Assembly: GCA_022790685.1 (NCBI GenBank)
Contig: JAAVXQ010000096.1
Coordinates: forward strand, 1-11,970
Source of the DNA: Clostridia bacterium
GTDB taxonomy: Bacteria; Bacillota; Clostridia; TANB77; CAG-508
Direction: 5' to 3'
DNA length: 11,970 nt
Shown: in pieces, positions 1 through 7,047 of the stretch
How positions within the stretch are numbered: the stretch's first letter is position 1
Layout of the letters: each line of letters opens with the position of its first letter
Notes under the pieces: model-generated
Database searches by the model: none
What the model saw: only the letters and a program-made list of their open reading frames with translations
Told to the model about the DNA's origin: nothing
Made by a program: the position numbers and the translations under genes

Positions 1-463
1 AAGATGTGCTTATACAATAGTACCAAAAGAAGTGAAAGCATATACTGAGTTAGGAGAACCTATAATATTAAACAAGTTATGGGAAAGAAGACAATGTACT
101 AAATTTAATGGTGCTTCTTATGTAATTCAAAGAGGAGCAGAGGCAACTTATACACAAGAAGGTAGAAAACAAATTTTAGAAAATATTAATTATTATAAGA
201 AAAATTGCGAGATAATAAAGAAAGGCTTAGAAGAAGCAGGATTTACAACATATGGCGGTGTTAATTCACCATACATTTGGCTTAAACTTCCAAATGGAGA
301 AAAATCTTGGGATTTTTTTGATAGATTACTTAAAGAAGCTAAGGTAGTTGGAACTCCAGGAGTTGGATTTGGACCAAGTGGTGAAGGGTATTTCAGACTT
401 ACAGGTTTTGGAACAAGAGAAAACACTATAGAAGCAATAGAAAGAATAAAGAATATGAAATAA
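1..463 (+). CDS. dapL: LL-diaminopimelate aminotransferase, C-terminal part (cut by window edge)
   Basis: The reading frame is open from base 2 and encodes the last 153 residues of a protein of about 400. DapL is a PLP-dependent class I/II aminotransferase. It makes LL-2,6-diaminopimelate from tetrahydrodipicolinate in one step, using glutamate as amino donor, for lysine and peptidoglycan synthesis in the cytoplasm. The fragment opens with RCAYTIVPKE, the segment that follows the PLP-lysine motif in this family, so the catalytic lysine itself lies just outside the window. Other family-like stretches are the WERRQCTKFNGASY and QRGAEATY region, then NSPYIWLKLP, and near the end EGYFRLTGFG, whose Arg is expected to bind the substrate carboxylate. 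A GTG at base 32 is internal and not a start. The gene ends in TAA, four bases before a long hairpin. I am confident of the family because the C-terminal signature fits DapL better than aspartate aminotransferases. Confidence 0.93.
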   Translation, partial: RCAYTIVPKEVKAYTELGEPIILNKLWERRQCTKFNGASYVIQRGAEATYTQEGRKQILENINYYKKNCEIIKKGLEEAGFTTYGGVNSPYIWLKLPNGEKSWDFFDRLLKEAKVVGTPGVGFGPSGEGYFRLTGFGTRENTIEAIERIKNMK

Positions 464-467
464 AAAG

Positions 468-522
468 AGCGAGTCTAAGATTTTTATAACGTGTAGCTTT
501 AAAGCAAAATTTTAGACTCGCT
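468..522. terminator. Long hairpin downstream of dapL, probable transcript end
   Basis: The outer arms AGCGAGTCTAA (468-478) and TTAGACTCGCT (512-522) are perfectly complementary. The stem extends inward through a G-U pair and ATTTT/AAAAT to about 17 bp. The loop contains a perfect 10-base palindrome, GCTTTAAAGC (496-505). It begins four bases after the dapL stop codon, so its natural role is a 3' end. On the plus strand it is followed by CTATAATTAT and not by a T-run. On the minus strand it is followed by CTTTTTATTT, a better terminator tail. It may act weakly on the plus strand, or in both directions. Confidence 0.55.
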
Positions 523-542
523 ATAATTATAAGTAATAATTA

Positions 543-571
543 TTGATATATAGAAAAATATATGATTTAAT
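543..571 (+). promoter_or_regulatory. Candidate promoter for the cysteine-rich membrane protein
   Basis: TTGATA (543-548), a 17-base spacer and TTTAAT (566-571), with a TG dinucleotide one base before the -10, form an extended -10 sigma-A-type promoter. The predicted start near 578 would give a leader of about 70 bases before the ATG at 651. The region is very AT-rich, so chance matches are common. Confidence 0.4.
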
Positions 572-650
572 AAAAATAACAATTAGAAAAAATAAGCATA
601 TACTATACTGTAGATATAACTTATATCTATGAAAGAAGGTTTGAAATAGT

Positions 651-1055
651 ATGTGTTTAAGATTTTGTAAATGTATAGGAACAGCCATTATAAGTGCTTT
701 ATTAGGAGTAGCTGTTGGAATATTATTTTTCTTTAGCCTAATAACTGCTTTGACACCAGCTGTAATTATCGCTCTAATTTTTTCTGTAGTTTCTTTGTTA
801 TTATTAACAATAACTGAGACATCAGCAGTAAGAAAAGCAAGAGAGTGTGTTTGTAAATTTGGAAAATGCATTTTAATAGGAGCAATAATAACTATTATTT
901 TAGGAACAGTAGCTTCTGTACTAACTTTAATAGCAGGAAGTGTTGGATTTGCAGTATTAATAGGATTAGGGGCAGCAGCATTTTTCTTTACACTATTTAG
1001 TGTAGCTGAATTAATTGGCTGTATGATAGAATGCAAATATGAATGTGAAGACTAA
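651..1055 (+). CDS. Small four-helix membrane protein with three cysteine clusters, function unknown
   Basis: This encodes 134 residues, nearly all hydrophobic. There are four likely transmembrane helices, at about residues 9-31, 35-54, 73-97 and 98-123. The nine cysteines fall in three groups: C2, C6 and C8 at the N-terminus, C66, C68 and C73 between helices 2 and 3, and C124, C128 and C132 at the C-terminus. With four helices, all three groups lie on the same side of the membrane, probably the cytoplasm, where they could bind metal or be redox-active. The two halves look like an internal duplication: RFCKCIGTAIISALLGVAVG resembles KFGKCILIGAIITIILGTVA. The ribosome site AGAAGG (634-639) lies 11 bases before the ATG. 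I do not recognise a named family. The long open frame on the opposite strand has no ribosome site and reads as a shadow. Confidence 0.8.
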   Translation: MCLRFCKCIGTAIISALLGVAVGILFFFSLITALTPAVIIALIFSVVSLLLLTITETSAVRKARECVCKFGKCILIGAIITIILGTVASVLTLIAGSVGFAVLIGLGAAAFFFTLFSVAELIGCMIECKYECED

Positions 1056-1076
1056 TTTATAATGAATTGTTTTTTA

Positions 1077-1102
1077 TAGGAGACCAAAAAAATGGTTTCC
1101 TA
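1077..1102. other. Short hairpin after the cysteine-rich membrane gene
   Basis: TAGGAGACCA (1077-1086) pairs with TGGTTTCCTA (1093-1102) around a six-A loop, with one G-U pair in ten. No T-run follows on the plus strand, so it is not a classic intrinsic terminator. It sits 22 bases after one gene and about 70 before the next. It could be a weak terminator, an mRNA-stabilising 3' structure or part of the next gene's leader. Confidence 0.45.
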
Positions 1103-1170
1103 CTACATATAATTGTGATAAAAATAAAATAAAATTTGCATTTAAGGCTTATTTTATGTAAGGAGAGTAT

Positions 1171-1947
1171 ATGTATATTTTAGATCCCAAGTTTGCTATG
1201 CTTATATATGAGATTAATAATTTAAAAATTAAAGTTGCTGAAAAAATAGTAGAAAGAGATTCTTTGATATATCATACATGTAAAAATTTAAAAATAGATT
1301 ATATGCTAAAAATAGGTTCTTTAGAATACAAGTTATTAAAAATTCAAAATGAAATTTTAATTGCTAAAAGAAAAATAGAAATATTAAAGGACAAGCATAA
1401 AAATAAAGAAAATATTGATATTGATGTAGAAGAGATAAATAAAAAAATAGAAATAGAATTTTTAGAGTTTAATAAAATTGAGAAAAATATGCTAGAGGAT
1501 ATAGACATAGCAATTGATCTTTCAATGTCAGATATTTTAGATAATGAACAGATACATAAAATAAATGAGATTTATTTAAAATTACAAAGTAGATGTAATC
1601 CTATTTTTAATACTGAGTATGATGATAATAATTTTAAAAAAATTGAAAAATTATATAAATTGGGAAATATAAAGAAATTAGAAAGCATGCTGAAAGATAC
1701 AAAAGAAAATCCAGTAATAGATGAAATTGAAAACTTAGAGAAATTTAAAAAAAGATATGAAGAAATAATTAGAGAAAATAATGCTATAATTACTAAAATA
1801 AAAAATAATTTTCCTTATAATCAAAAGAATTTATTAGAAAACGAAAGTCTGTGTAGAAGAAAGAAAAATGATATTAATGACTTAATTTATATAAATGAAC
1901 AAGAACTAGACTTATTAATAAAAGAATGTAATAAACTTACTAAATAA
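1171..1947 (+). CDS. Coiled-coil protein with a possible degenerate J-domain-like segment, function unknown
   Basis: This encodes 258 residues, rich in Lys, Glu, Ile and Asn, with no signal peptide or membrane helix, so it is probably cytoplasmic. Heptad-like runs suggest coiled coils at about residues 12-112 and 183-255. The middle part, about 127-176, resembles the degenerate J-domain arrangement seen in some Clostridia proteins. It has a helix (INEIYLKLQSRCNP), then a loop, then a second helix ending in KLYKLGNIKKLESML. The diagnostic HPD is replaced by N143-P144-I145, so classical stimulation of DnaK would not be expected. That resemblance is from memory and is tentative. The ribosome site AAGGAGA (1160-1166) lies five bases from the ATG, making the start firm. 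The next gene follows after a 79-base gap in the same direction. Confidence 0.75.
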   Translation: MYILDPKFAMLIYEINNLKIKVAEKIVERDSLIYHTCKNLKIDYMLKIGSLEYKLLKIQNEILIAKRKIEILKDKHKNKENIDIDVEEINKKIEIEFLEFNKIEKNMLEDIDIAIDLSMSDILDNEQIHKINEIYLKLQSRCNPIFNTEYDDNNFKKIEKLYKLGNIKKLESMLKDTKENPVIDEIENLEKFKKRYEEIIRENNAIITKIKNNFPYNQKNLLENESLCRRKKNDINDLIYINEQELDLLIKECNKLTK

Positions 1948-2026
1948 TAAAATATATGAATACTATATTGTTCGGAGATGTTTTTTTTGGTAAAATTAAG
2001 AAAAAGATATGAAAGAGGAGTAAAAG

Positions 2027-2314
2027 ATGAGAGATAAAGTTTTTATTACAAAACTATATGATGAATATGTTGGAGAGACAATGAAACCATCAGCAGAATA
2101 TTTAAAAATTGCTAAAAAGTTTTCTGATTCTGTTGAAAAATTGGCCAAAGGCTTGTCAGAGGAAAAAAACAATCAACTGAATATAATGTATGATTATATG
2201 AATGAAATGATAGAAAAACAATGTAAAGAGACTTTTGTAGAAGGATATTGTCTAGGTGCAAATTTAACTTTAGAAGCTCTAGATAATAGTAATAGAAATA
2301 AAAAAAAGAAATAA
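2027..2314 (+). CDS. Small hypothetical protein of 95 residues, DUF6809-like
   Basis: The protein is mostly helical, with no signal peptide or membrane segment. It reads as an N-terminal helix (FITKLYDEYVGE), a charged middle, and a C-terminal pattern FVEGYCLGANLTLEAL (about residues 70-85) before a lysine-rich tail. The combination of an N-terminal 'LYDEYVGE..KPS' and a late 'F..GY.LGA.L.LEAL' recalls the family I know as DUF6809, small Firmicutes proteins of unknown role. I cannot confirm this without a profile search. The ribosome site GAGGAG lies about seven bases before the ATG. The gene ends four bases before a perfect bidirectional hairpin that separates it from a convergent regulator gene. 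It may be co-transcribed with the coiled-coil gene upstream, because I see no convincing terminator in the gap between them. Confidence 0.72.
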   Translation: MRDKVFITKLYDEYVGETMKPSAEYLKIAKKFSDSVEKLAKGLSEEKNNQLNIMYDYMNEMIEKQCKETFVEGYCLGANLTLEALDNSNRNKKKK

Positions 2315-2317
2315 TAA

Positions 2318-2352
2318 AAATAAGTACAATATAGATAATATTGTACTTATTT
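2318..2352. terminator. Bidirectional intrinsic terminator between convergent genes
   Basis: AAATAAGTACAATAT (2318-2332) and its exact reverse complement (2338-2352) form a perfect 15-bp stem around a five-base loop. The outer stem is A-rich on one side and T-rich on the other. This gives U-rich 3' ends in both directions, which suits the gene pair converging here. Confidence 0.75.
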
Positions 2353-2369
2353 ACTATTATAATGATAGA

Positions 2370-2567
2370 TTATTCATTAGAGAAAATATCATTTGGTGAA
2401 CAATCAAGAATATTACATAACTTTTCAATATTTTGATATTTTATGGATTTAGTTTTATTAGTAACAAGATTGTTAAAATTAGTGTAGGTCATATCCATTT
2501 GGTTATATAACCAATATTTTGTTTTACCTTTTTTCTTTAGAATTTTTAGAACATTTAATTTTACCAT
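2370..2567 (-). CDS. Small XRE-family (Cro/C1-type) helix-turn-helix regulator
   Basis: This encodes 65 residues that are essentially one lambda-repressor-like helix-turn-helix domain. The start is LNVLKILKKKGKTKYWLYNQ, the recognition region is MTYTNFNNLVTNKTKSIKY, and the end is NIEKLCNILDCSPNDIFSNE, the usual closing helix of the HTH_26/YozG-type group. No effector domain is present, so it is probably a minimal DNA-binding repressor or a helper of a neighbour. On the minus strand AAGGAGT (2574-2580) lies six bases before the ATG. A TATAAT lies further upstream (2596-2601, minus strand), but its -35 is poor. It is divergent from the MarR operon, with 265 bases between the two start codons, and converges on the 95-residue gene. 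Its targets are unknown. Confidence 0.87.
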   Translation of the reverse strand: MVKLNVLKILKKKGKTKYWLYNQMDMTYTNFNNLVTNKTKSIKYQNIEKLCNILDCSPNDIFSNE

Positions 2568-2711
2568 TTAATTACTCCTTATATTTTTTTTATATATTAT
2601 AAACAATATATTCTTAGAACATAACTCATTTAGACAGCATATATTGAAAACAACAGATAATAAAAGGCTTAAAAATATATGTGATACTATTAATTTAATA
2701 AAATTCGATAC

Positions 2712-2729
2712 AAATTAGTTGACTAATTT
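2712..2729. promoter_or_regulatory. MarR-type operator 1, overlapping the -35 box
   Basis: AAATTAGT-TG-ACTAATTT is a perfect 8+2+8 palindrome containing TTAGTTGACTAA (2715-2726), which resembles many MarR-family binding sites. The -35 hexamer lies inside it, so a bound regulator should block RNA polymerase. Confidence 0.72.
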
Positions 2730-2747
2730 ATAGTATAATGTTATACT
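2719..2747 (+). promoter_or_regulatory. Promoter of the marR/ABC operon
   Basis: TTGACT (2719-2724), a 17-base spacer and TATACT (2742-2747), with an extended -10 TG at 2739-2740, make a strong sigma-A-type promoter. The start is expected near 2754, giving a leader of about 79 bases. Confidence 0.75.
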
Positions 2748-2749
2748 AT
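2730..2749. promoter_or_regulatory. Third palindrome, overlapping the spacer and -10
   Basis: ATAGTATA-ATGT-TATACTAT is a perfect 8+4+8 palindrome lying between the two MarR-type operators and covering the -10. Its sequence differs from the TTAGnTGACTAA sites, so it may bind another protein. It may also simply reflect two overlapping -10-like elements on opposite strands. Confidence 0.5.
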
Positions 2750-2750
2750 G

Positions 2751-2762
2751 TTAGCTGACTAA
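2751..2762. promoter_or_regulatory. MarR-type operator 2, over the expected transcription start
   Basis: TTAGCTGACTAA differs from the core of operator 1 at one base. It is centred 36 bp downstream of operator 1 and covers the predicted start site. Two near-identical sites flanking one promoter support regulation by the MarR protein encoded next. Confidence 0.68.
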
Positions 2763-2832
2763 TTTTATATTTTAAAAAGATAATATTAAAATAAAAAAAT
2801 GTATATAATTAGTAGCAAAAAGGGGAACTAAT

Positions 2833-3279
2833 ATGGAAAATAATATAAGAGATGCTTTTGAAAAAGCAGTTTTTCTATCAATGAATTTTAGAAGAAATAG
2901 TTTAAATAAGATAGGGCTTTATCCAGGGCAACCAATAATTTTGCTTTTAATAGAAGAGAATCCAGGAATTAGTCAGAAAAGCTTAGCAGAATATGCAAAA
3001 ATATCTAGGCCAACTTTAAATGTAATGCTCACTAGACTACAAAAAAATGGATTAGTAGAAATAAAATATGACAAAAACAATTCGAAGATAAGTAAAGTAT
3101 ATTTGACTGAAGAGGGAAATAAAAAAAATAGATATGCAAAAGAAATATTAGATAATCTTAAAGATATTTACTACATAGATTTTTCAGATAGAGAAAAAGA
3201 AACTTTTGAGAAATTATTAGATAAAATAAGCAATAATATAGAAAACAAAATGAAGGAGGAAAAAAATGAAAATGATTAA
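2833..3279 (+). CDS. MarR-family winged-helix transcriptional regulator
   Basis: This encodes 148 residues, a normal length for MarR proteins. N-terminal helices for dimerisation are followed by a winged helix at about residues 46-95. That region holds ISQKSLAEYAKISRPTLNV (helix-turn-helix), then a recognition-to-wing segment with LQKNGLVEIKYDKNNSKI, then the typical VYLTEEG. C-terminal helices complete the dimer interface. MarR proteins usually repress drug-efflux genes and release DNA on binding a ligand or on oxidation. There is no cysteine in this protein, so ligand sensing is more likely than thiol sensing. AGGGGAA lies upstream of the ATG. The last 14 bases overlap the first ABC gene, whose ribosome site AAGGAGGA lies inside this gene, indicating translational coupling. 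Two palindromes at its own promoter indicate autorepression. Confidence 0.92.
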   Translation: MENNIRDAFEKAVFLSMNFRRNSLNKIGLYPGQPIILLLIEENPGISQKSLAEYAKISRPTLNVMLTRLQKNGLVEIKYDKNNSKISKVYLTEEGNKKNRYAKEILDNLKDIYYIDFSDREKETFEKLLDKISNNIENKMKEEKNEND

Positions 3280-4981
3280 ATATATGAAAGGAAATTGGAA
3301 ATATGCAATTCTAGCTCCAATATGTATATTAATTGATACTCTAGGAATGATAATCGTTCCATATTTTACATCTTTAATAATAGATGTTGGAATAGCAAAC
3401 AGTGATATTAATTACATTTATAAGATTGGTATATATATGGTTATATCTTCTATGATAGCAATGATAGGCGGTTTTTTTGCAATGTATTTTTCTGCCAAGG
3501 CATCCTATGGATTTGGAGCTAATCTAAGACAAGAATTAATTGATAAGATACAAGAATTTTCATTTGCAAATATAAACAAATTTACAACTTCATCATTGGT
3601 AACAAGGCTTACAAATGATGTTGAAGTATTAGTTAATTTAGTACAAATGTGTTTAAGAATGGTTATAAGAACACCTATAATGTTAATTGGTGGGATAGTA
3701 ATGATGATTTCATTAAGTACACAAATTGCAAAAATCTTTTTCTTTTTAATACCAGTTTTATTTATAGTAATGTTTTTAATAATTTCAAAAGCCTTTCCGT
3801 TATTTAAAGTAGTGCAAGAGAAAATAGATAGAGTAAATGCAGTAATTAGAGAGAATCTTATTGGTGCAAGAGTAGTAAAATCTTTTGTTAGACAAGATTT
3901 TGAAAATGAAAGATTTAAAAAATCAAATGAAGACTTAATGAAAGTAACAATAAAAGGATTTAATATAATGCTTACATTAATGCCAGTAGTATCACTTATA
4001 ATGAATTTAGCAATAGCAGCAGTACTTTGGGTTGGAAGTTCAGGAATTGTAGAAGTTGGTTCACTTAGTGCTTCAATAACATATATGACACTTACTCTTA
4101 TGAGTTTAATGATGTTATCTATGGTATTTATGAATTTTTCTAGAGCAAAAGCTTCATATGATAGAATAAAAGAAATTATTGAAGAAAAACCAGATATAAA
4201 TAATAAGCAAAATTCTATTTCAAAAGCAATTGAAAAAGGAAATGTTGAATATGACATTAAGAGATTTTCTTTCCAAGATTCAAAAGGTGAAGATATATTA
4301 AATAATATAAAGTTTAATATTAAATCAGGAGAAATTGTTGCAATAATAGGCTCTACAGGAACTGGAAAATCAACGCTTGTAAATCTAATGCCTAGATTTT
4401 ATGATGTTACAGAAGGAACTGTAAAAATTGATGGTATAGATGTAAAAGATTATGATATAAAAACTCTTAGAGAATCTATAGGAATGGTATTACAAGAAAA
4501 TAGATTGTTTGCAGGAACAATAGAAGAAAATATAAAATGGGGAAAAAAAGATGCAAGCTTAGAGGAGATAAAACATGCTTGCAAGGTTGCACAAATAGAT
4601 GAATTTATTGAGAATTTACCAAATAAATATGCCTCAAGAGTAGAACAAAGAGGAGCGAATTTTTCAGGAGGACAAAAACAGAGATTAGCTATAGCAAGAG
4701 CATTAATAAAGAAACCAAAAATTTTAATATTAGATGATAGTGTTAGTGCATTAGATAGTACAACTGAAAGTAACTTAAGAAAATCTTTAAAAGAAGAATT
4801 TAAAGGAACTACTATATTTATGATTGTTCAGAAAATTAGTAGTTGTAAAGATGTAGACAGAGTGTTAGTAATAGATGATGGAACTATTATTGGAAATGGA
4901 ACACATGAAGAATTACTTGAAAACAATGAAATTTATAAAGAAATCTATGAATCACAAAAAGAAGTAATGCCTGAAAAATAA
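3266..4981 (+). CDS. ABC exporter half-transporter 1 (subunit with non-catalytic ATP-binding residues)
   Basis: This encodes 571 residues: a six-helix exporter membrane domain (about 1-300) fused to an ATPase domain (about 325-565). The Walker A is GSTGTGKST (362-370), the Q-loop is Q410, and the signature FSGGQ (466-470) is intact. Two catalytic positions depart from consensus: Walker B reads LILDD, so D491 stands where the catalytic Glu should be, and the H-loop His is Q522 (IVQKISS). Such changes mark the degenerate-site half of heterodimeric multidrug exporters of the LmrCD, BmrCD or TM287/288 kind. The partner is the next gene, 26 bases downstream. The start at 3266 fits AAGGAGGA five bases upstream; an ATG at 3272 is an alternative. 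It acts in the cytoplasmic membrane. The substrate cannot be read from sequence. Confidence 0.94.
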   Translation: MKMIKYMKGNWKYAILAPICILIDTLGMIIVPYFTSLIIDVGIANSDINYIYKIGIYMVISSMIAMIGGFFAMYFSAKASYGFGANLRQELIDKIQEFSFANINKFTTSSLVTRLTNDVEVLVNLVQMCLRMVIRTPIMLIGGIVMMISLSTQIAKIFFFLIPVLFIVMFLIISKAFPLFKVVQEKIDRVNAVIRENLIGARVVKSFVRQDFENERFKKSNEDLMKVTIKGFNIMLTLMPVVSLIMNLAIAAVLWVGSSGIVEVGSLSASITYMTLTLMSLMMLSMVFMNFSRAKASYDRIKEIIEEKPDINNKQNSISKAIEKGNVEYDIKRFSFQDSKGEDILNNIKFNIKSGEIVAIIGSTGTGKSTLVNLMPRFYDVTEGTVKIDGIDVKDYDIKTLRESIGMVLQENRLFAGTIEENIKWGKKDASLEEIKHACKVAQIDEFIENLPNKYASRVEQRGANFSGGQKQRLAIARALIKKPKILILDDSVSALDSTTESNLRKSLKEEFKGTTIFMIVQKISSCKDVDRVLVIDDGTIIGNGTHEELLENNEIYKEIYESQKEVMPEK

Positions 4982-5007
4982 TAAAGATTTTGTGGAAAGG
5001 AGAAAAA

Positions 5008-6828
5008 ATGAGTAGACCAAAAGTAGGACCAGGTCCTGGAAGAGGACCAATGAGTGTTAACTTAGATAAAGCAAAAGATACAAAAGGTACATTAAAAAGA
5101 TTACTGAATTATTTAAAAGATTCTAAAAAGCTACTAATATTAGCTGTAATACTTATTATTTTAGGAGTTATACTTAATTTAGCTTCGACAATTATATTAC
5201 AGCCAATTATAGACAATTATATAATTCCACTATTACAAAATCCAGGAGTAGAAGAATATAAAAGTGGATGTATAAGAATGATTATCATTTTAGTAATGAT
5301 ATCATTATCATATGCAGCTATCTCACTTATACAATACAAAATTATGATTAAAATATCTCAAAATACAGTAAAAGATTTAAGAAATGAGGTTTTTAATAAA
5401 ATTCAAAAACTTTCAATAAAATATTTTGATACTCATCCACATGGGGAACTTATGAGTAGAATTGTAAATGATATTGATAATATAAGTATGGCTTTAAATA
5501 CGAGTATAAGTCAAATTATTTCTGGAATATTAACACTGATTGGAACATTAGTAGCTATGATAGTAATCAGTCCTGTTTTAGCTTTAATTAGTTTATTAAG
5601 TTTACCTGTAATGCTAATAGTTGTAAAGAAAATAGCAGGATATAATAAAAAGCAATTTATTAAACAACAAGAAGCTTTAGCAGATGTTAATGGATACATC
5701 GAAGAATATGTATCAGGACAAAAAGTAATAAAGGCTTTTAATAAAGAAGAGGATGTTAAAGAAAACTTTAGCGTAAAAAATTTAAAACTAAAAAAAGATG
5801 GCTTTATGGCACAAACAGTAGCTGGAATGATAATGCCAATTATGGGAAATATAAGTAATATAACAACAGCTATAACTGGTATAGTGTCAGGAATTATGTG
5901 TATAAAAGGTAAAATATCAATAGGAACTATAACTTTATATACAAAATTTTCAAAAGAATATTCAAGACCAATTACTGAACTTGCAAATCAATTTAATGTA
6001 ATTCAATCAGGAATTGCAGGTGCTGAAAGGATTTTTGAAATTTTAGATCATGAAGAAGAATTTCCAGAAAATAAAGGAAAACCAGAAATTTCAAAAGTAA
6101 AGGGACATGTAGAAATTAAAGATGTTTATTTTGGATACAGTGATGATAAGAATGTATTAAAAGATATAAATATAGAAGCAAAAGAAGGAGAAACTATTGC
6201 ATTAGTAGGACCTACTGGAGCTGGTAAAACAACTATAATAAATTTACTTACTAGATTTTATGATGTAACAAAAGGAAGTATTTTTATAGATGGAATAGAT
6301 ATAAGAGAAATAGAGAAAAATTCTTTAAGAAATTCATTAGGAATTGTTCTTCAAGATACAGTATTATTTAATGAATCTGTTATGGAAAATATTAGATATG
6401 GAAAATTAGATGCTACAGATGATGAAGTTACTGAAGCTGCAAAACTTGCTGATGCACATAGTTTTATAAAGAGATTACCAGATGGATATAACACTATATT
6501 AAATGAAGATGCAAGTAATATTTCTAAAGGTCAAGCGCAACTAATAAATATTGCAAGAGTAATATTAAAAAATCCAGAGATTTTAGTTTTAGATGAGGCT
6601 ACAAGTAATGTAGATACACGTATGGAAGTAAAAATACAAAAGGCTATGAATAAATTACTAGAAGGAAGAACAAGTTTTGTTATAGCACATAGATTATCAA
6701 CAATTGTAAATTCAGATAAAATATTAGTAGTAAATGATGGAAAAATAGTAGAAAATGGAAGTCATATAGAACTTATAGATAAAAAAGGGATATACTATAG
6801 AATGTATACTGGAATTTTTGAAGAATAA
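5008..6828 (+). CDS. ABC exporter half-transporter 2 (catalytic subunit)
   Basis: This encodes 606 residues from the ATG at 5008, chosen because AAAGGAG (4996-5002) lies five bases upstream; a longer frame from a TTG at 4990 would contain that ribosome site. A Gly/Pro-rich cytoplasmic leader (KVGPGPGRGP) precedes the six-helix membrane domain (about 42-325) and the ATPase domain (about 365-600). Walker A is GPTGAGKTT (401-409), the Q-loop is Q449, Walker B plus catalytic Glu is VLDE (E530), and the H-loop is H561 in IAHRLST, all consensus. The signature is altered to ISKGQ (505-509). Since each ATP site pairs one subunit's Walker motifs with the other's signature, this altered signature faces the degenerate Walker site of the upstream partner. 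The intact set here pairs with that partner's FSGGQ. The two should form one asymmetric efflux pump. The operon ends at a terminator six bases after the stop. Confidence 0.94.
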   Translation: MSRPKVGPGPGRGPMSVNLDKAKDTKGTLKRLLNYLKDSKKLLILAVILIILGVILNLASTIILQPIIDNYIIPLLQNPGVEEYKSGCIRMIIILVMISLSYAAISLIQYKIMIKISQNTVKDLRNEVFNKIQKLSIKYFDTHPHGELMSRIVNDIDNISMALNTSISQIISGILTLIGTLVAMIVISPVLALISLLSLPVMLIVVKKIAGYNKKQFIKQQEALADVNGYIEEYVSGQKVIKAFNKEEDVKENFSVKNLKLKKDGFMAQTVAGMIMPIMGNISNITTAITGIVSGIMCIKGKISIGTITLYTKFSKEYSRPITELANQFNVIQSGIAGAERIFEILDHEEEFPENKGKPEISKVKGHVEIKDVYFGYSDDKNVLKDINIEAKEGETIALVGPTGAGKTTIINLLTRFYDVTKGSIFIDGIDIREIEKNSLRNSLGIVLQDTVLFNESVMENIRYGKLDATDDEVTEAAKLADAHSFIKRLPDGYNTILNEDASNISKGQAQLINIARVILKNPEILVLDEATSNVDTRMEVKIQKAMNKLLEGRTSFVIAHRLSTIVNSDKILVVNDGKIVENGSHIELIDKKGIYYRMYTGIFEE

Positions 6829-6834
6829 GATTAA

Positions 6835-6906
6835 AATAAGATATATGCTTAAGTAAAAAAGACTAGATATTTTGCTTTATATTTAAGTTTATGTCTTATT
6901 TTTTTT
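6835..6906 (+). terminator. Intrinsic terminator of the marR/ABC operon
   Basis: The 18-base arms 6835-6852 (AATAAGATATATGCTTAA) and 6883-6900 pair with one mismatch and two G-U pairs around a 30-base loop. They run directly into eight Ts (6899-6906). Its position just after the operon fits its role. Confidence 0.75.
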
Positions 6907-6985
6907 ATTTTATAATAGGAAATTTGTAGTAAAAACTATCATATAAAAAATTATACAAAAAATGGTATAAAAAGTGAAAAAAGTA

Positions 6986-7014
6986 TAGACTTTTTTTTAC
7001 AAAATATATATAAT
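6986..7014 (+). promoter_or_regulatory. Promoter of the 608-residue acidic coiled-coil gene
   Basis: TAGACT (6986-6991), a 17-base spacer and a consensus TATAAT (7009-7014) predict a start near 7021 and a leader of about 27 bases. With the terminator behind it, this makes the following gene an independent unit. Confidence 0.55.
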
Positions 7015-7047
7015 AATGAAAAATACATTTATGGAGGATGTTTTGTC

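Noticed and set aside
527..1036. A 169-residue open frame on the minus strand opposite the cysteine-rich membrane gene
   Set aside because: It has no ribosome site, a low-complexity composition typical of an antisense shadow, and the plus-strand protein has clear helices and patterned cysteines.
1975..1992. A run of eight Ts before the 95-residue gene, considered as a terminator
   Set aside because: No inverted repeat of useful length precedes it.
3505..4257. A 250-residue open frame on the minus strand inside the first ABC gene
   Set aside because: It lies wholly opposite a confidently identified transporter, with no ribosome site or recognisable domain.
4990..5007. A TTG start extending the second ABC protein by six residues
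   Set aside because: The ribosome site AAAGGAG lies inside this extension, so the ATG at 5008 is the start.
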